A model generated the notes under the pieces. The model worked only from the letters and a program-made list of their open reading frames with translations. It did not search any database and was not told the origin of the DNA. DNA of 64,000 nt from contig CALXSE010000005.1 in NCBI GenBank assembly GCA_944391085.1, positions 55,988 to 119,987 of the forward strand, written 5' to 3'. Source of the DNA: an uncultured Kiritimatiellota bacterium (GTDB lineage Bacteria > Verrucomicrobiota > Kiritimatiellia > RFP12 > DVOR01). Shown here one piece after another: positions 40,678-49,138 of the stretch. The position numbers and the translations under genes were made by a program. Each line of letters begins with the position of its first letter. The first letter of the stretch is position 1.

Positions 40678-40782
40678 GGAGACCTGCGCGGGATTGAGAC
40701 GTCGGCTCGCCGGACGGGCGCCTTCGCGCGGAAGTCAGGCCACTGAACCATCAAGCCCCCACTTTCCAGGGTTCCAGCCGCC

Positions 40783-41394
40783 ATGGCCAAAATCAAGCAC
40801 ACCAAGACCGAGCTCAAGGCGCAGACGGACGCGCTGAAGCGCTTCCAGCGCTTCCTGCCCATGCTGCAGCTGAAGAAACAGCAACTCCAGGCCGAAATCG
40901 CCGGCATTACCGCCAAACTCGCCGGGGTGCAGGGCCGGGAAGACGCCGCCCGCAAGCGCCTCGAGGCCTGGGTCGCCCTCTACTCGGACGCCGCCGTCGC
41001 CCCCGACGCGCTCGTCGCCTTCAAGGGCGTCCGCACCGCCCAGGGCAACATCGCCGGCGTCGCCATCCCCCTCTATGAGGGTGTCGACGCTGAGCCGGCC
41101 CCCCTCGACCCCTACCGCACCCCCGCCTGGACCGACGACGCCCAGGCCATGCTCGCCGAGCTCATGGCCCTCAAGGCCGAGGGCGACGTCCTGCGCCGCC
41201 AGCGCGAACTCATCCAAGAGGAACTCCACACCACCGGCCAGCGCGTCAACCTCTTTGAGAAGGTAAAGATCCCCGAGTGCAAGGAGAACATCCGCGTCAT
41301 CCGCATCTTCATCGGCGATGAGCAGACCGCCGCCGTCGTCCGCGGCAAAATCGCCAAAGGCCGCACCGCCAAGCAGAAGGAGGCGACCGCATGA
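40783..41394 (+). CDS. atpD: V/A-type ATPase subunit D (central rotor shaft)
   Basis: A 203-aa protein of two long helices, the central shaft driven by the A/B headpiece. The start AKIKHTKTELKAQ and the C-terminal NLFEKVKIPECKENIRVIRIFIGDEQ are typical of subunit D. Its stop overlaps the start of subunit I as ATGA. The ribosome binding site is weak. No subunit F gene is seen. Confidence 0.93.
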   Translation: MAKIKHTKTELKAQTDALKRFQRFLPMLQLKKQQLQAEIAGITAKLAGVQGREDAARKRLEAWVALYSDAAVAPDALVAFKGVRTAQGNIAGVAIPLYEGVDAEPAPLDPYRTPAWTDDAQAMLAELMALKAEGDVLRRQRELIQEELHTTGQRVNLFEKVKIPECKENIRVIRIFIGDEQTAAVVRGKIAKGRTAKQKEATA

Positions 41395-43217
41395 TTGTCC
41401 CGATGTTGCGCCTGACCCTGCTCTGCGCGGCCAGGGACCGCCTCGCCGCCCTGGGCGCCCTCCGCGCCCTCGGGTGCGTCCACGTCGCCCTTGAGGTGCG
41501 CGACGGCGAGGGCGTCCGCCGCGCCGCGGCCGCCGTCGCCGCCGCCGAGCAGGCCCTCCGCGTCCTGGACGCCGCCGGGAAGGACGGCGCCTTCGTCTTC
41601 AAGCCGGACGCCGCCTCGCCCGTCGCCGCGATGGACTTCCCCGCCCTGCTCGCCGCGGCCCGAGACCCCGCGCGCCCCGCCTCCGCCGCCGAGGTCAATC
41701 GCCTGGCCGAGCTCGCCACCCGCCTGGGCGAGGAAGCCTTTGCCTACCGCCTCGCCCTCCGCCGCTATGCGCCCTTCGGCGAGGTCGACCCCGCCAACCT
41801 TTCCGCGCTCGCCGCCGCCGGCCTGCCCGTGCGCCTCTTCAAGGCCCCGCAGCAGTCCGTCGAAACGCTTGGCCCGGCCGCCTACCGCTTCCGCGCCGAG
41901 GCCGGCTTCGTCTACGGCGCATGGATCTCCGCCGAGCCCCTCCCCGCCGCCTGCGAGGCCCTGCCGCCGCCCGAGCTCTCCACCCGCGAGATGTCTGCCC
42001 GGGCGCTCGGGGCGGAGGCCGCCGCCGCATCCCTCAAGGGGCTGCTCGCCGACTGCGAGGCCCTGCGCCCCGAACTGCGCCGCGAGGCCGCCGCCGCCGC
42101 CGATGGGCGCGTCGCCGCCGAGGTCGCCGCCAACCTGCGCGACGCCGGGGACGTGGCCTACCTGCGCGGCTATCTCCCCGCCCGCGCCGAGGCCGACCTC
42201 CTCGCCAAGGCAAAGGCCGAGGGCTGGGGCGTCGTCACCGACGCGCCCGAGGCGGACGACCCCAACGTGCCCGTCCTGCTTGAGCCGCCGCGTGCCTTCC
42301 GTGCCATCGGCGTGGTCTTCAAGGGCCTGGGCATCCTCCCGGGATACACGGAGGGCGACGTCTCCATCCCCTTCTACGCCTTCTTCTCCCTCTTCTTCGC
42401 CATGCTCGTGGGCGACGCGGGTTACGGCGCGCTCATGCTCGCGGCCACCCTCGCCGCCGCGGCCACCCTCTGGCGGAAACCCGCCGCGCGCCCCGCGCTG
42501 ACGGTCTTTGCCGTCTTCAGCCTGTCCACCATCCTTTGGGGCGTCCTTTCGGGCACCTACTTCGGCATCGCGAAGGACGCGCTGCCGGGTTGCCTTACGG
42601 CCATCCCCACCGTCGCGTGGCTGGGCGTGGACGCGAACATGATGTTCCTCTGTTTCCTGATTGGCGCGATCCACATCTCCATCGCCCGTGTGTGGAACGC
42701 CATCCTGCTCTTCCCGGGCCTCAAGGCGGTCGGGGAGCTGGGCTGGCTTTGCGTCACGTGGGGGATGTTCACGGTGGTGTGCAACATCGTCGTGGCATGG
42801 TTCGCCGCGCCCGTCGGGCTGATGGTCGGGCTGGTGGGGGCGGGCGTCGCCCTCATCCTTGTCCCGCTCGTCGCGGACATCCGGAACGAGGGCGTGAGCG
42901 TGGGGATGCTGCCGCTCAACGTCATCAGCGCGATGGGCGACATCATCAGCTACGTCCGCCTCTTCGCCGTCGGCCTGGCCTCCGTCAAGGTGGCCGAGAA
43001 CTTCAACGCGATGGCCCTGGGCCTTGACCTCCCCTTCCTGCCGCGCGTCCTTGCCGTCGTGGCCATCCTGCTCGTCGGGCACGGCCTGAACCTGGCCATG
43101 GGCGCGCTCTCCGTCCTCGTGCACGCCGTCCGCCTCAACACCCTGGAGTTCTCCAACGCCAAGGGCATCACCTGGGCCGGGCAGCCGTACGCCCCCTTCC
43201 GCCAACCTCAACAGTAA
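41391..43217 (+). CDS. atpI: V/A-type ATPase membrane subunit I (a-subunit)
   Basis: A 608-aa two-part protein. The first about 315 residues are cytoplasmic, Ala-rich and coiled-coil prone. The C-terminal half carries about seven membrane segments (from YAFFSLFFAMLVGDAGYG onward), including the ion half-channel with the conserved ISYVRLFAVGLASVKVAENFN region containing the essential arginine. It forms the stator ion path against the K ring. It overlaps subunit D by 4 nt, and subunit K follows after 13 nt. Confidence 0.94.
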   Translation: MIVPMLRLTLLCAARDRLAALGALRALGCVHVALEVRDGEGVRRAAAAVAAAEQALRVLDAAGKDGAFVFKPDAASPVAAMDFPALLAAARDPARPASAAEVNRLAELATRLGEEAFAYRLALRRYAPFGEVDPANLSALAAAGLPVRLFKAPQQSVETLGPAAYRFRAEAGFVYGAWISAEPLPAACEALPPPELSTREMSARALGAEAAAASLKGLLADCEALRPELRREAAAAADGRVAAEVAANLRDAGDVAYLRGYLPARAEADLLAKAKAEGWGVVTDAPEADDPNVPVLLEPPRAFRAIGVVFKGLGILPGYTEGDVSIPFYAFFSLFFAMLVGDAGYGALMLAATLAAAATLWRKPAARPALTVFAVFSLSTILWGVLSGTYFGIAKDALPGCLTAIPTVAWLGVDANMMFLCFLIGAIHISIARVWNAILLFPGLKAVGELGWLCVTWGMFTVVCNIVVAWFAAPVGLMVGLVGAGVALILVPLVADIRNEGVSVGMLPLNVISAMGDIISYVRLFAVGLASVKVAENFNAMALGLDLPFLPRVLAVVAILLVGHGLNLAMGALSVLVHAVRLNTLEFSNAKGITWAGQPYAPFRQPQQ

Positions 43218-43230
43218 AGGAAACACAGAC

Positions 43231-43698
43231 ATGGACATCAACATCGCTCTCGGCGTCGCAGGCGCGGTCGCCTGCCTGGCCCTCTCCGGCCTTGGCTCGG
43301 CCATCGGCACCGGCTTCGCCGCCGCCGGCGCCATCGGCGCCTGGAAGAAATGCTACGCGCAGAACCGCCCCGCGCCCTTCCTCCTGCTCGCCTACGTCGG
43401 CGCCCCCATCACCCAGACGCTCTATGGGATGATCCTCATGTTCACCATGATCGGCGTCACCGGCGGCGCGATGCAGCCCGGCGCGGGCCTGGCCATGCTC
43501 ATCCTTGGCATCTTCGCCGGCGCGGGCATCGGCATGTCCGCCGTCTTCCAGGGCCGCGCGGGCGGTTGTTCCGCAGACGCCCACGGCGAGACCGGGCAGG
43601 GCCTGACCAACAACCTCGCCGCCCTTGGCGTCATCGAGACCACCGCCATCTTCATCATGGTCTTCACCCTCATCGCCGTCGGCAGCCTTGCCGCCTGA
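43231..43698 (+). CDS. atpK: V/A-type ATPase proteolipid subunit K
   Basis: A 155-aa rotor-ring subunit of four membrane helices (duplicated hairpin). The ion-binding glutamate is E136 in ALGVIETTAI. Residues T61 and Q62 (PITQTLYG) and Q107 (VFQGRA) match in identity and spacing the Na+ ligands T64, Q65, Q110 and E139 of Enterococcus hirae NtpK, as remembered from its structure. This suggests Na+ rather than H+ coupling. It is the last gene of the operon, followed by a strong terminator. Confidence 0.94.
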   Translation: MDINIALGVAGAVACLALSGLGSAIGTGFAAAGAIGAWKKCYAQNRPAPFLLLAYVGAPITQTLYGMILMFTMIGVTGGAMQPGAGLAMLILGIFAGAGIGMSAVFQGRAGGCSADAHGETGQGLTNNLAALGVIETTAIFIMVFTLIAVGSLAA

Positions 43699-43716
43699 GC
43701 GGGCCTATGCGACGAC

Positions 43717-43744
43717 AAAGGCCCCCGCCGCAGCGGGGGCCTTT
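43717..43744. terminator. Terminator between atpK and the rluB-like gene
   Basis: A perfect 12-bp stem AAAGGCCCCCGC/GCGGGGGCCTTT with a CGCA loop. It can serve both convergent transcripts. Confidence 0.9.
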
Positions 43745-43752
43745 CCGTTTCT

Positions 43753-44457
43753 TCAGCGGGGCCGCGCAAGGGCGGCGATTTCGCGCTCCGAGAGCTCCCG
43801 CCACCGTCCCGGCGGCAGGCTACCCAACCGCAACCCCGAGAGCTCCACCCGCCGCAACCGCCGCACGCGCAGCCCCGCCTGGCCGCACATCTGGCGGATT
43901 TGCCGGTGCCGCCCCTCCCGGAGCGTGAAGCGCAGGCGCCGCCCGCCCAGCGCCTGCACGCCCGCCGGACGGATGCGGTAGCCCTCGATGACCAGCGGGC
44001 TCCGAAGCGTCCGCAGCTGCCCCTCCGTGGGCGGCGCGTCCACCTCCACTTCATAGACCTTTTCGTGGCCGAAGCGCGGGTGCGTCAGCCGCTGAATCAA
44101 CGCCCCGTCGTTTGAGACCAGGAGCAACCCCTCGCTCTCCTTGTCCAGCCGCCCTACCGGGACCAGGCGCAGGCCAAGGCCCCGGAAGGCCTCCAGCACG
44201 CTCCGCGCGCCCTGCCCATCCGTGGAGCACACCTCCCCGACGGGTTTGTTGTAAAGGAACGTCCTGCGCGCCTCCATCGCCCGGAGCGGCCGCCCGTCCA
44301 CGTCTATCGGCGCGTTCGCCGCCACCCGCGCGCCCGGCTCGGTGACGGGCACCCCCGCCACGCGCACCCGCCCCGCGCGGATGAGCTCCGCGGCCCCCCG
44401 CCGTGAGGCCACCCCCCGCCGCGCCAACAGATTTTGCAGTCGCTCGCCGTCCATCAT
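43753..44457 (-). CDS. rluB: Pseudouridine synthase, RsuA/RluB/RluE family
   Basis: A 234-aa rRNA-modifying enzyme. An N-terminal S4 RNA-binding domain (about residues 4-55: LQNLLARRGVASRRGA) is followed by the catalytic domain with the active-site aspartate D105 in VGRLDKESEGLLL, and the C-terminal motif LREGRHRQIRQM. These point to the RluB/RsuA group; the exact uridine target cannot be read, so the symbol is provisional. A second ATG at 44454 is possible. The extended -10 (44464-44474) lies so close that transcription should start at about the A of the start codon, giving a leaderless mRNA. Confidence 0.88.
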   Translation of the reverse strand: MMDGERLQNLLARRGVASRRGAAELIRAGRVRVAGVPVTEPGARVAANAPIDVDGRPLRAMEARRTFLYNKPVGEVCSTDGQGARSVLEAFRGLGLRLVPVGRLDKESEGLLLVSNDGALIQRLTHPRFGHEKVYEVEVDAPPTEGQLRTLRSPLVIEGYRIRPAGVQALGGRRLRFTLREGRHRQIRQMCGQAGLRVRRLRRVELSGLRLGSLPPGRWRELSEREIAALARPR

Positions 44458-44463
44458 GCGCCC

Positions 44464-44474
44464 ATTCTACCACA
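44464..44474 (-). promoter_or_regulatory. Extended -10 promoter of the rluB-like gene
   Basis: TGTGG-TAGAAT on the minus strand. The last base of the -10 is 7 nt before the start codon, which implies a leaderless transcript. Confidence 0.55.
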
Positions 44475-44553
44475 TCCCCGGCGCCTCCCCAAAGGGGCTC
44501 CCGGGCGGAGCGGCGGGGAAGCGTCAGGCCGGTTCTTTTTGGAAGGGGGATGG

Positions 44554-46659
44554 TCAGGCCTTGACGAAGCCGTCGCGGACGTAATCCATGAAGCGCTCGC
44601 GGAGGGAGGGGAGGGCGTGCGCGTCGCGGTCGAGGGCCCAGAGGGCGAAGTCGAGCTTGGGGCGGAAGGCGTAGAGGGGGCGCAGGCCGGGGTCGAAGGC
44701 GTCGAAGTAGGGGCGGTTTTGACGGTAAGCCCAGTGCATGGTCTCGATCTTCTGCTCGAAGCCGTCGAAGAAGGCGGCGGCGCATTCGTTGAGGGTGCAG
44801 GCGTCCTTGTGGCGCATCCAGTAGTCGCCGAGGACGGCGGCGTATTGGCGGAGGTAGAAGCGGTGGCATTCCTCAAGGTTGGTCTCGTCCTGGGCACGCT
44901 CCGGCCAGCCCAGCGTGCCGCGGATGGAGCAGACCTGGACGTGGGCGGGCATGGGGCGGTGGAGGAACGGGTCGTAGACGAACTCAAAGATTTCTTTGCC
45001 GACGCCGAAGCGGGAGGTGGGGGGCGGGCCGGCGATGTATTTCTTGACGGCCATGTTCTGGGCGGCGGCGTTGCCGTAGAGCCGGGCAAGGGCAAGGACG
45101 ACGTCGGGGAGCTCGGGGCTGCCCGGGTTGCCGGGATTGCTGAGGAAGAGGGCCGGGGGGATGGCCTCGAGGGGGTCCCCGGGGCTGCGCGTGCGCAGGA
45201 AGAAGGGCGCGGCGGGGCGGGGCGCGCCCGCGGAGGCGGCAAGGAGCTGGAAGGCCGGGTAATCCGCGCCGAGCGCGCAGAAAACGTTGGCGCGGGTGAG
45301 GACGTAGTCGGCGTAGCCGGCGCGGACGGAGCCGAGGCGTTTTTGGATGAAGGAGACGGGGACGGGGCGGCGGTTGGTCTTGGCGACGATCTCGCGGGTC
45401 TGGGCGCTTTCGGTGGCGAGATCCTTGGAGGAGCGCAGCTCGTAGACGTTGACGTGCTCCATGCGCTCGTTGAGGCTGAGGCGGCTGATGAGGTGGCGGA
45501 TGACCTCGAGCGTCTGGCGGTCCGCGCCGACGTGGGGGATGGGGACGTTCTCCTGCGCGGGGGAGAAGGAGGCGCCGGGGAGTGCCACGCGGCGGGCGTC
45601 GAAGTCCGGGCGCGCGTCGTGGCCGCCGGGCAGGTCGTCGGCGACGCAGGCGTAAAGGGCGCGGATGGTCTCGGGCCCGCCGAGATCGGCATAGGCCGGG
45701 TCGGTGAGGAGCCGACGGTAGAGGATGGCCAGCCCGCCGAAGGTGTCGGCCACGTCCTCAGCGTCCATGCGCCCCAGGGTGATGCCCTCGAGCAGGCGCT
45801 CCATGGCGGGGATGAAGAGCCCCTCGGCGTCGGCGCGCGACAGGCCGAAGAACTCGACGGCGTGGAGGCGGCCGCACTTGGCGCGGCGCAGGGCGTTCTG
45901 GCTCTCGCCCGGGGCCATGGCGGCCCATTCGCGCAGGCAGGCCTGGAAGCGCTCCGGCGCCTGGCGCGCGAGCTTGCCCAGATGGTCGAACTCCTGGACG
46001 GTAAGCCAGTGGACGCCGCGGATGCTGACGTAGTAGCGGGCGGCGGTGTCGATGCGCAGCCAGGCGCGCGCGACGGCCTCGCGCATCTCCCGCAGGGTGT
46101 AGACGCGGGGGCGGACACGCCAGACCTGCCCCAGGCGTTCGGTGTAGGCGAGGGCCTCGGGCGTGCGTTCGCCGAAGATGACGTGGGCCAGGTCAAGCCC
46201 CTGGCCCAGGAGCCAGCGCTGAGCGCGCTCGACGTTCCCGAAGTCGGTCTCGCGCTGGAAGAGCTCGGCCACGCCCTCGGAGACGTTGGCGAGCACCACG
46301 CGTTTGGCGAGGGTCTCGGAGCGGCGCGCCCGCGGCACGCGGCAGAAGGCGGGGCCGAAGGCGCCGGAGAACAGGGGCGTCAGGATGGTGCCGAAATAAC
46401 CCGTGCCGGTGGCGCAGAGCCAGCCCTTGGCGCCGATGCGCAGGTCGCGCCGGGGGATGAGCACCAGGGAGCGCCGGCGTTCCCTGGCGGGGGCGGCGCC
46501 GCTGCCCTCGCGCTGGAGCAGGAAGAGGTCGTCCCCCAGGGCGTAAACGTCGAAGACGCGGCGCTCGGCCGTGCTTTCCGCGCGCACGCTCCCCCGCCGC
46601 TGGGCGTCCCGCCGAATCCGTCTGATGAGTTGCTCGAATGTCTGCGCCGATCTCGCCAT
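44554..46659 (-). CDS. Conserved-looking protein of unknown function (701 aa)
   Basis: I do not recognise a family. The protein is hydrophilic with no signal peptide or membrane segment, so it is probably cytoplasmic. The start ATG 46659 has AAGGAG 6 nt upstream and an extended -10 at 46680-46690. Codon use and the lack of internal stops over 2.1 kb match the flanking real genes. Visible features include a basic N-terminus (RRIRRDAQRR), several Tyr/Trp-rich stretches, and an acidic C-terminal half. No catalytic motif stands out. It is transcribed alone. Confidence 0.75.
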   Translation of the reverse strand: MARSAQTFEQLIRRIRRDAQRRGSVRAESTAERRVFDVYALGDDLFLLQREGSGAAPARERRRSLVLIPRRDLRIGAKGWLCATGTGYFGTILTPLFSGAFGPAFCRVPRARRSETLAKRVVLANVSEGVAELFQRETDFGNVERAQRWLLGQGLDLAHVIFGERTPEALAYTERLGQVWRVRPRVYTLREMREAVARAWLRIDTAARYYVSIRGVHWLTVQEFDHLGKLARQAPERFQACLREWAAMAPGESQNALRRAKCGRLHAVEFFGLSRADAEGLFIPAMERLLEGITLGRMDAEDVADTFGGLAILYRRLLTDPAYADLGGPETIRALYACVADDLPGGHDARPDFDARRVALPGASFSPAQENVPIPHVGADRQTLEVIRHLISRLSLNERMEHVNVYELRSSKDLATESAQTREIVAKTNRRPVPVSFIQKRLGSVRAGYADYVLTRANVFCALGADYPAFQLLAASAGAPRPAAPFFLRTRSPGDPLEAIPPALFLSNPGNPGSPELPDVVLALARLYGNAAAQNMAVKKYIAGPPPTSRFGVGKEIFEFVYDPFLHRPMPAHVQVCSIRGTLGWPERAQDETNLEECHRFYLRQYAAVLGDYWMRHKDACTLNECAAAFFDGFEQKIETMHWAYRQNRPYFDAFDPGLRPLYAFRPKLDFALWALDRDAHALPSLRERFMDYVRDGFVKA

Positions 46660-46679
46660 CTTTCGCTCCTTACGTGCCT

Positions 46680-46690
46680 AGTCTAGCACA
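46680..46690 (-). promoter_or_regulatory. Extended -10 promoter of the 701-aa unknown protein gene
   Basis: TGTGC-TAGACT on the minus strand, followed by a leader of about 14 nt that includes AAGGAG. Confidence 0.5.
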
Positions 46691-46715
46691 GTCGCGGCCC
46701 GTTGGGAAGGGCGCG

Positions 46716-47582
46716 TCAGGAGCCGGCGAAACGGCGGGAGGCGGCGAAGGCCGCGCCCCAGCAGGCCAGCAGGCCGCCGACGATCCATCCCCCGCCGGGC
46801 GGCAGGGCGGCCAGGCACCAGAGGAGCTGGAGGGGGATGAGGTGGCGGATGAGCCCGGCCACGAGCGTCGGCACGTCCCCGCGGATGCGCAGGACGGGCG
46901 CCAGCGCGGCCGCCGCCGCTGGAGGGCCCCACAACGGCCCCACGCCGAAGAGCCAGAACAGCGGCGCCAACGCCAGGATGAGCAGGGCGGGCGACCATCG
47001 GAGCCATGCGCTCGGCTCGCCGCAAGGGGAGGCCTCGTTCCGCGCCACGACCGAGAGCAACAGGGTATACAGCACGAAGAAGGCGGCCGCCGCGCCGACG
47101 AGCGGCCCCACCACGGCCGTCCCGGCGGGCCAGGCGCAGCAAGCCCCGAGCAGCAGGTTGAGGCCGCGGCAACATCCCATCGTCAGCACGCCCAGCCCGG
47201 GGATTCGCTTGGCGAGCGCGTCGTAAAAGACAATCGCGCCCAAGAGCCACAGCGCCGGCGTATGCGGCGCCAGAAGCACGCCCGCGCCGGCCAGCGCCGC
47301 CGCCGCGCCAAGCACCGCGCCGCGCGAGACGCGCCCCGAGGGAATGGGGCGCGAGGGCCGCTCCCGGGCGTCGGTTCGCGCGTCGAGGAGATCGTTGAGC
47401 AGGAGGCCCGTCGCATAGAGGCAGAGCGAGCCGAGCAGGGTGGGGCCGAGCGCGCGCCATCCGCCCCCCGCGCCGGCCAGGCACCATCCGGCCAGCACGT
47501 CGCCCGGCACGGTGAAAAGATTGGGCAGGCGCAGCAGTTCCAGCCAGGCCCGCCAGGAGGCGCTTTGTTTGACGCGGCGCAT
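46716..47582 (-). CDS. UbiA-superfamily prenyltransferase, EboC-like
   Basis: A 288-aa membrane protein with about eight hydrophobic helices. The start is ATG 47582, overlapping the previous stop (TGATG). The first Asp-rich motif is N63-D64-x-x-D67-x-x-x-D71 followed by RPSRPIPSG, which binds prenyl diphosphate; a second acidic/lysine site is FYDALAKR. The stretch CRGLNLLLG resembles EboC proteins of the ebo cluster rather than MenA or UbiA, which is from memory. It is the last gene of a five-gene operon that begins with an EboB-like hydrolase, which supports the Ebo reading. The lipid substrate is unknown. Confidence 0.8.
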   Translation of the reverse strand: MRRVKQSASWRAWLELLRLPNLFTVPGDVLAGWCLAGAGGGWRALGPTLLGSLCLYATGLLLNDLLDARTDARERPSRPIPSGRVSRGAVLGAAAALAGAGVLLAPHTPALWLLGAIVFYDALAKRIPGLGVLTMGCCRGLNLLLGACCAWPAGTAVVGPLVGAAAAFFVLYTLLLSVVARNEASPCGEPSAWLRWSPALLILALAPLFWLFGVGPLWGPPAAAAALAPVLRIRGDVPTLVAGLIRHLIPLQLLWCLAALPPGGGWIVGGLLACWGAAFAASRRFAGS

Positions 47583-49129
47583 CAGCGTTTCCGATGCGCG
47601 AAGGTCTTGCGCACGCTGTCCATCGCGGCGCGCCGGCGGGCCTCGCGCTCGGCCTCGGCGCGGCGGGCGAAGAAGGCCTGCACGGCGGCGAGGAGGGCAT
47701 AGAGCACGACCAACGCGCCGACCCCGGAGGCCACCCAGACCCACCAGGCGACGCCCGGCTCCTCCGTCTCCCGGAGCTCGGCCAGCGCTTGGTCGCGCGT
47801 CGCCTCGACGCGGGCGCGGAGGGAGTCGAGCGCATCGTCCTCGAGCAGGTTTTGCAGGGCGGTGAGGCGGTTGTCCTTGGCATAGGCCAGGAGCCCGGCC
47901 TCGCGCGTCGGTTCGGGCCAGTCGGCCAGGAGGCGTTCGGCCTGGGCGAGGCGATCCTGCGGCGCGGTGAGCGAGGCGACCATGCCGAGCCTCTCGGAGA
48001 GCGCCTCACGCCGTTGTCTGGCCTGTTGCCGGGCGGAAGCCAGGAGCCCGTCGAAGGCGGTCTTCGCCTCCGGCAGGGCGTCGCAGTCGGCCTGGGCCTC
48101 GATGGCCTCGGCAAGGGCGGCGAGCCCCTTCACGGGGTCGCTTTTGCCCTGGGCCTCGCGGATGGTGGCGCGGAGGGCCTCGCGGGCGCGGACTTTCGCG
48201 TCGTCGTTGGCCGCGCGCTCCTGGACGATGGCCTCGAGGTCGAGGCGGATGGCGCCGAGCAGGGGCCACTGCGCGGCCTTCGCGCGCTCGGCCGGGAGGG
48301 CGTCGAGGAACGCCAGGGCCTCGGCGGGGTCGCCGAGGCCGCTGGCCTTGCGGAGCTCGTCCGCGAGCAGGCGGGTCTGCTCGCGGGCCGCGAGCGCCTC
48401 GGCGTGCCCGGCGGCGACGGCGTCGCGCATCTGCCCGGCCAACGCGCCCACGCGGCTCGCGGCCCGCGCGGCGTCCGGGATCCTGCCGGTGGTGTCGCAG
48501 GTGCCGCAGACGATGGGGACGCCCTTGCAGGCGGGGCACTTGCCCGCCCCGTCGCAGCGGGCGCAGGGCACGCGCAGGCTGTTTTTGGCGCCGTCGCGGA
48601 GCGAGCCGCCGAGGGTACGTCTGTCGTCCGTCCCCAGGCCGGCGGAGGCCCGGCGGATGGTGAAGCCGTTGCCCTTGCAGGCGGCGCACTTCAACGTGCC
48701 GCCGCAGGCGTCGCAGCGCAGCTTGCCCCGGCAGTCCGGGCAGAGGGTCGTGGCATCGGAAAAGTCGAGCAGGCGCAGGAGCGCGGCGGAATCGACCGTC
48801 GCCCGGACGCGCGCCGCGCCGCGGCGGAAGCGCGCGCCGTCGCCCTCCGCGGCGGCGTTGAGGGTGACGAGCGTGTCGAAGAAGGGCGCAAGGGCGGGGT
48901 CTTTCAATTGGCCGACGGCCAGGCGGACGGACTGGAGGTCGACGGCGGCGTCTGGCCTGGCCTGGAGGCGGCCAAGGGCGTCGTAGAGCGCGAGGGCGGG
49001 CGTCTCCGGGCAAGGCGCCGCGATCGCGGCGCGGAAGTCCTCGCGCAGGCGCTCGGCCCCCGCCGGGACGGCGTGGAGGGGCAGTGCCAGGCAGAGCGCG
49101 AGGGCGGCGAAGGGCAGGCGTGCGGCCAT
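47582..49129 (-). CDS. Exported, membrane-anchored protein with DnaJ-like zinc-finger repeats
   Basis: A 515-aa protein. The start is ATG 49129 with AAGGAGG 4 nt upstream. Residues 1-25 form a signal peptide. At about residues 130-220 there are seven CxxC pairs in two clusters (CPDCRGKLRCDACGG, CAACKGNGF, then CARCDGAGKCPACKG, CGTCDTTGR), like the zinc-binding region of DnaJ but without a J domain. A long Ala/Glu/Leu-rich helical part follows, and a single membrane helix lies near residue 470-492 (WWVWVASGVGALVVLY) with a basic tail. It lies between pyrK-like and prenyltransferase genes. Function is unknown. Confidence 0.75.
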   Translation of the reverse strand: MAARLPFAALALCLALPLHAVPAGAERLREDFRAAIAAPCPETPALALYDALGRLQARPDAAVDLQSVRLAVGQLKDPALAPFFDTLVTLNAAAEGDGARFRRGAARVRATVDSAALLRLLDFSDATTLCPDCRGKLRCDACGGTLKCAACKGNGFTIRRASAGLGTDDRRTLGGSLRDGAKNSLRVPCARCDGAGKCPACKGVPIVCGTCDTTGRIPDAARAASRVGALAGQMRDAVAAGHAEALAAREQTRLLADELRKASGLGDPAEALAFLDALPAERAKAAQWPLLGAIRLDLEAIVQERAANDDAKVRAREALRATIREAQGKSDPVKGLAALAEAIEAQADCDALPEAKTAFDGLLASARQQARQRREALSERLGMVASLTAPQDRLAQAERLLADWPEPTREAGLLAYAKDNRLTALQNLLEDDALDSLRARVEATRDQALAELRETEEPGVAWWVWVASGVGALVVLYALLAAVQAFFARRAEAEREARRRAAMDSVRKTFAHRKR

Positions 49130-49138
49130 GGGGCCTCC

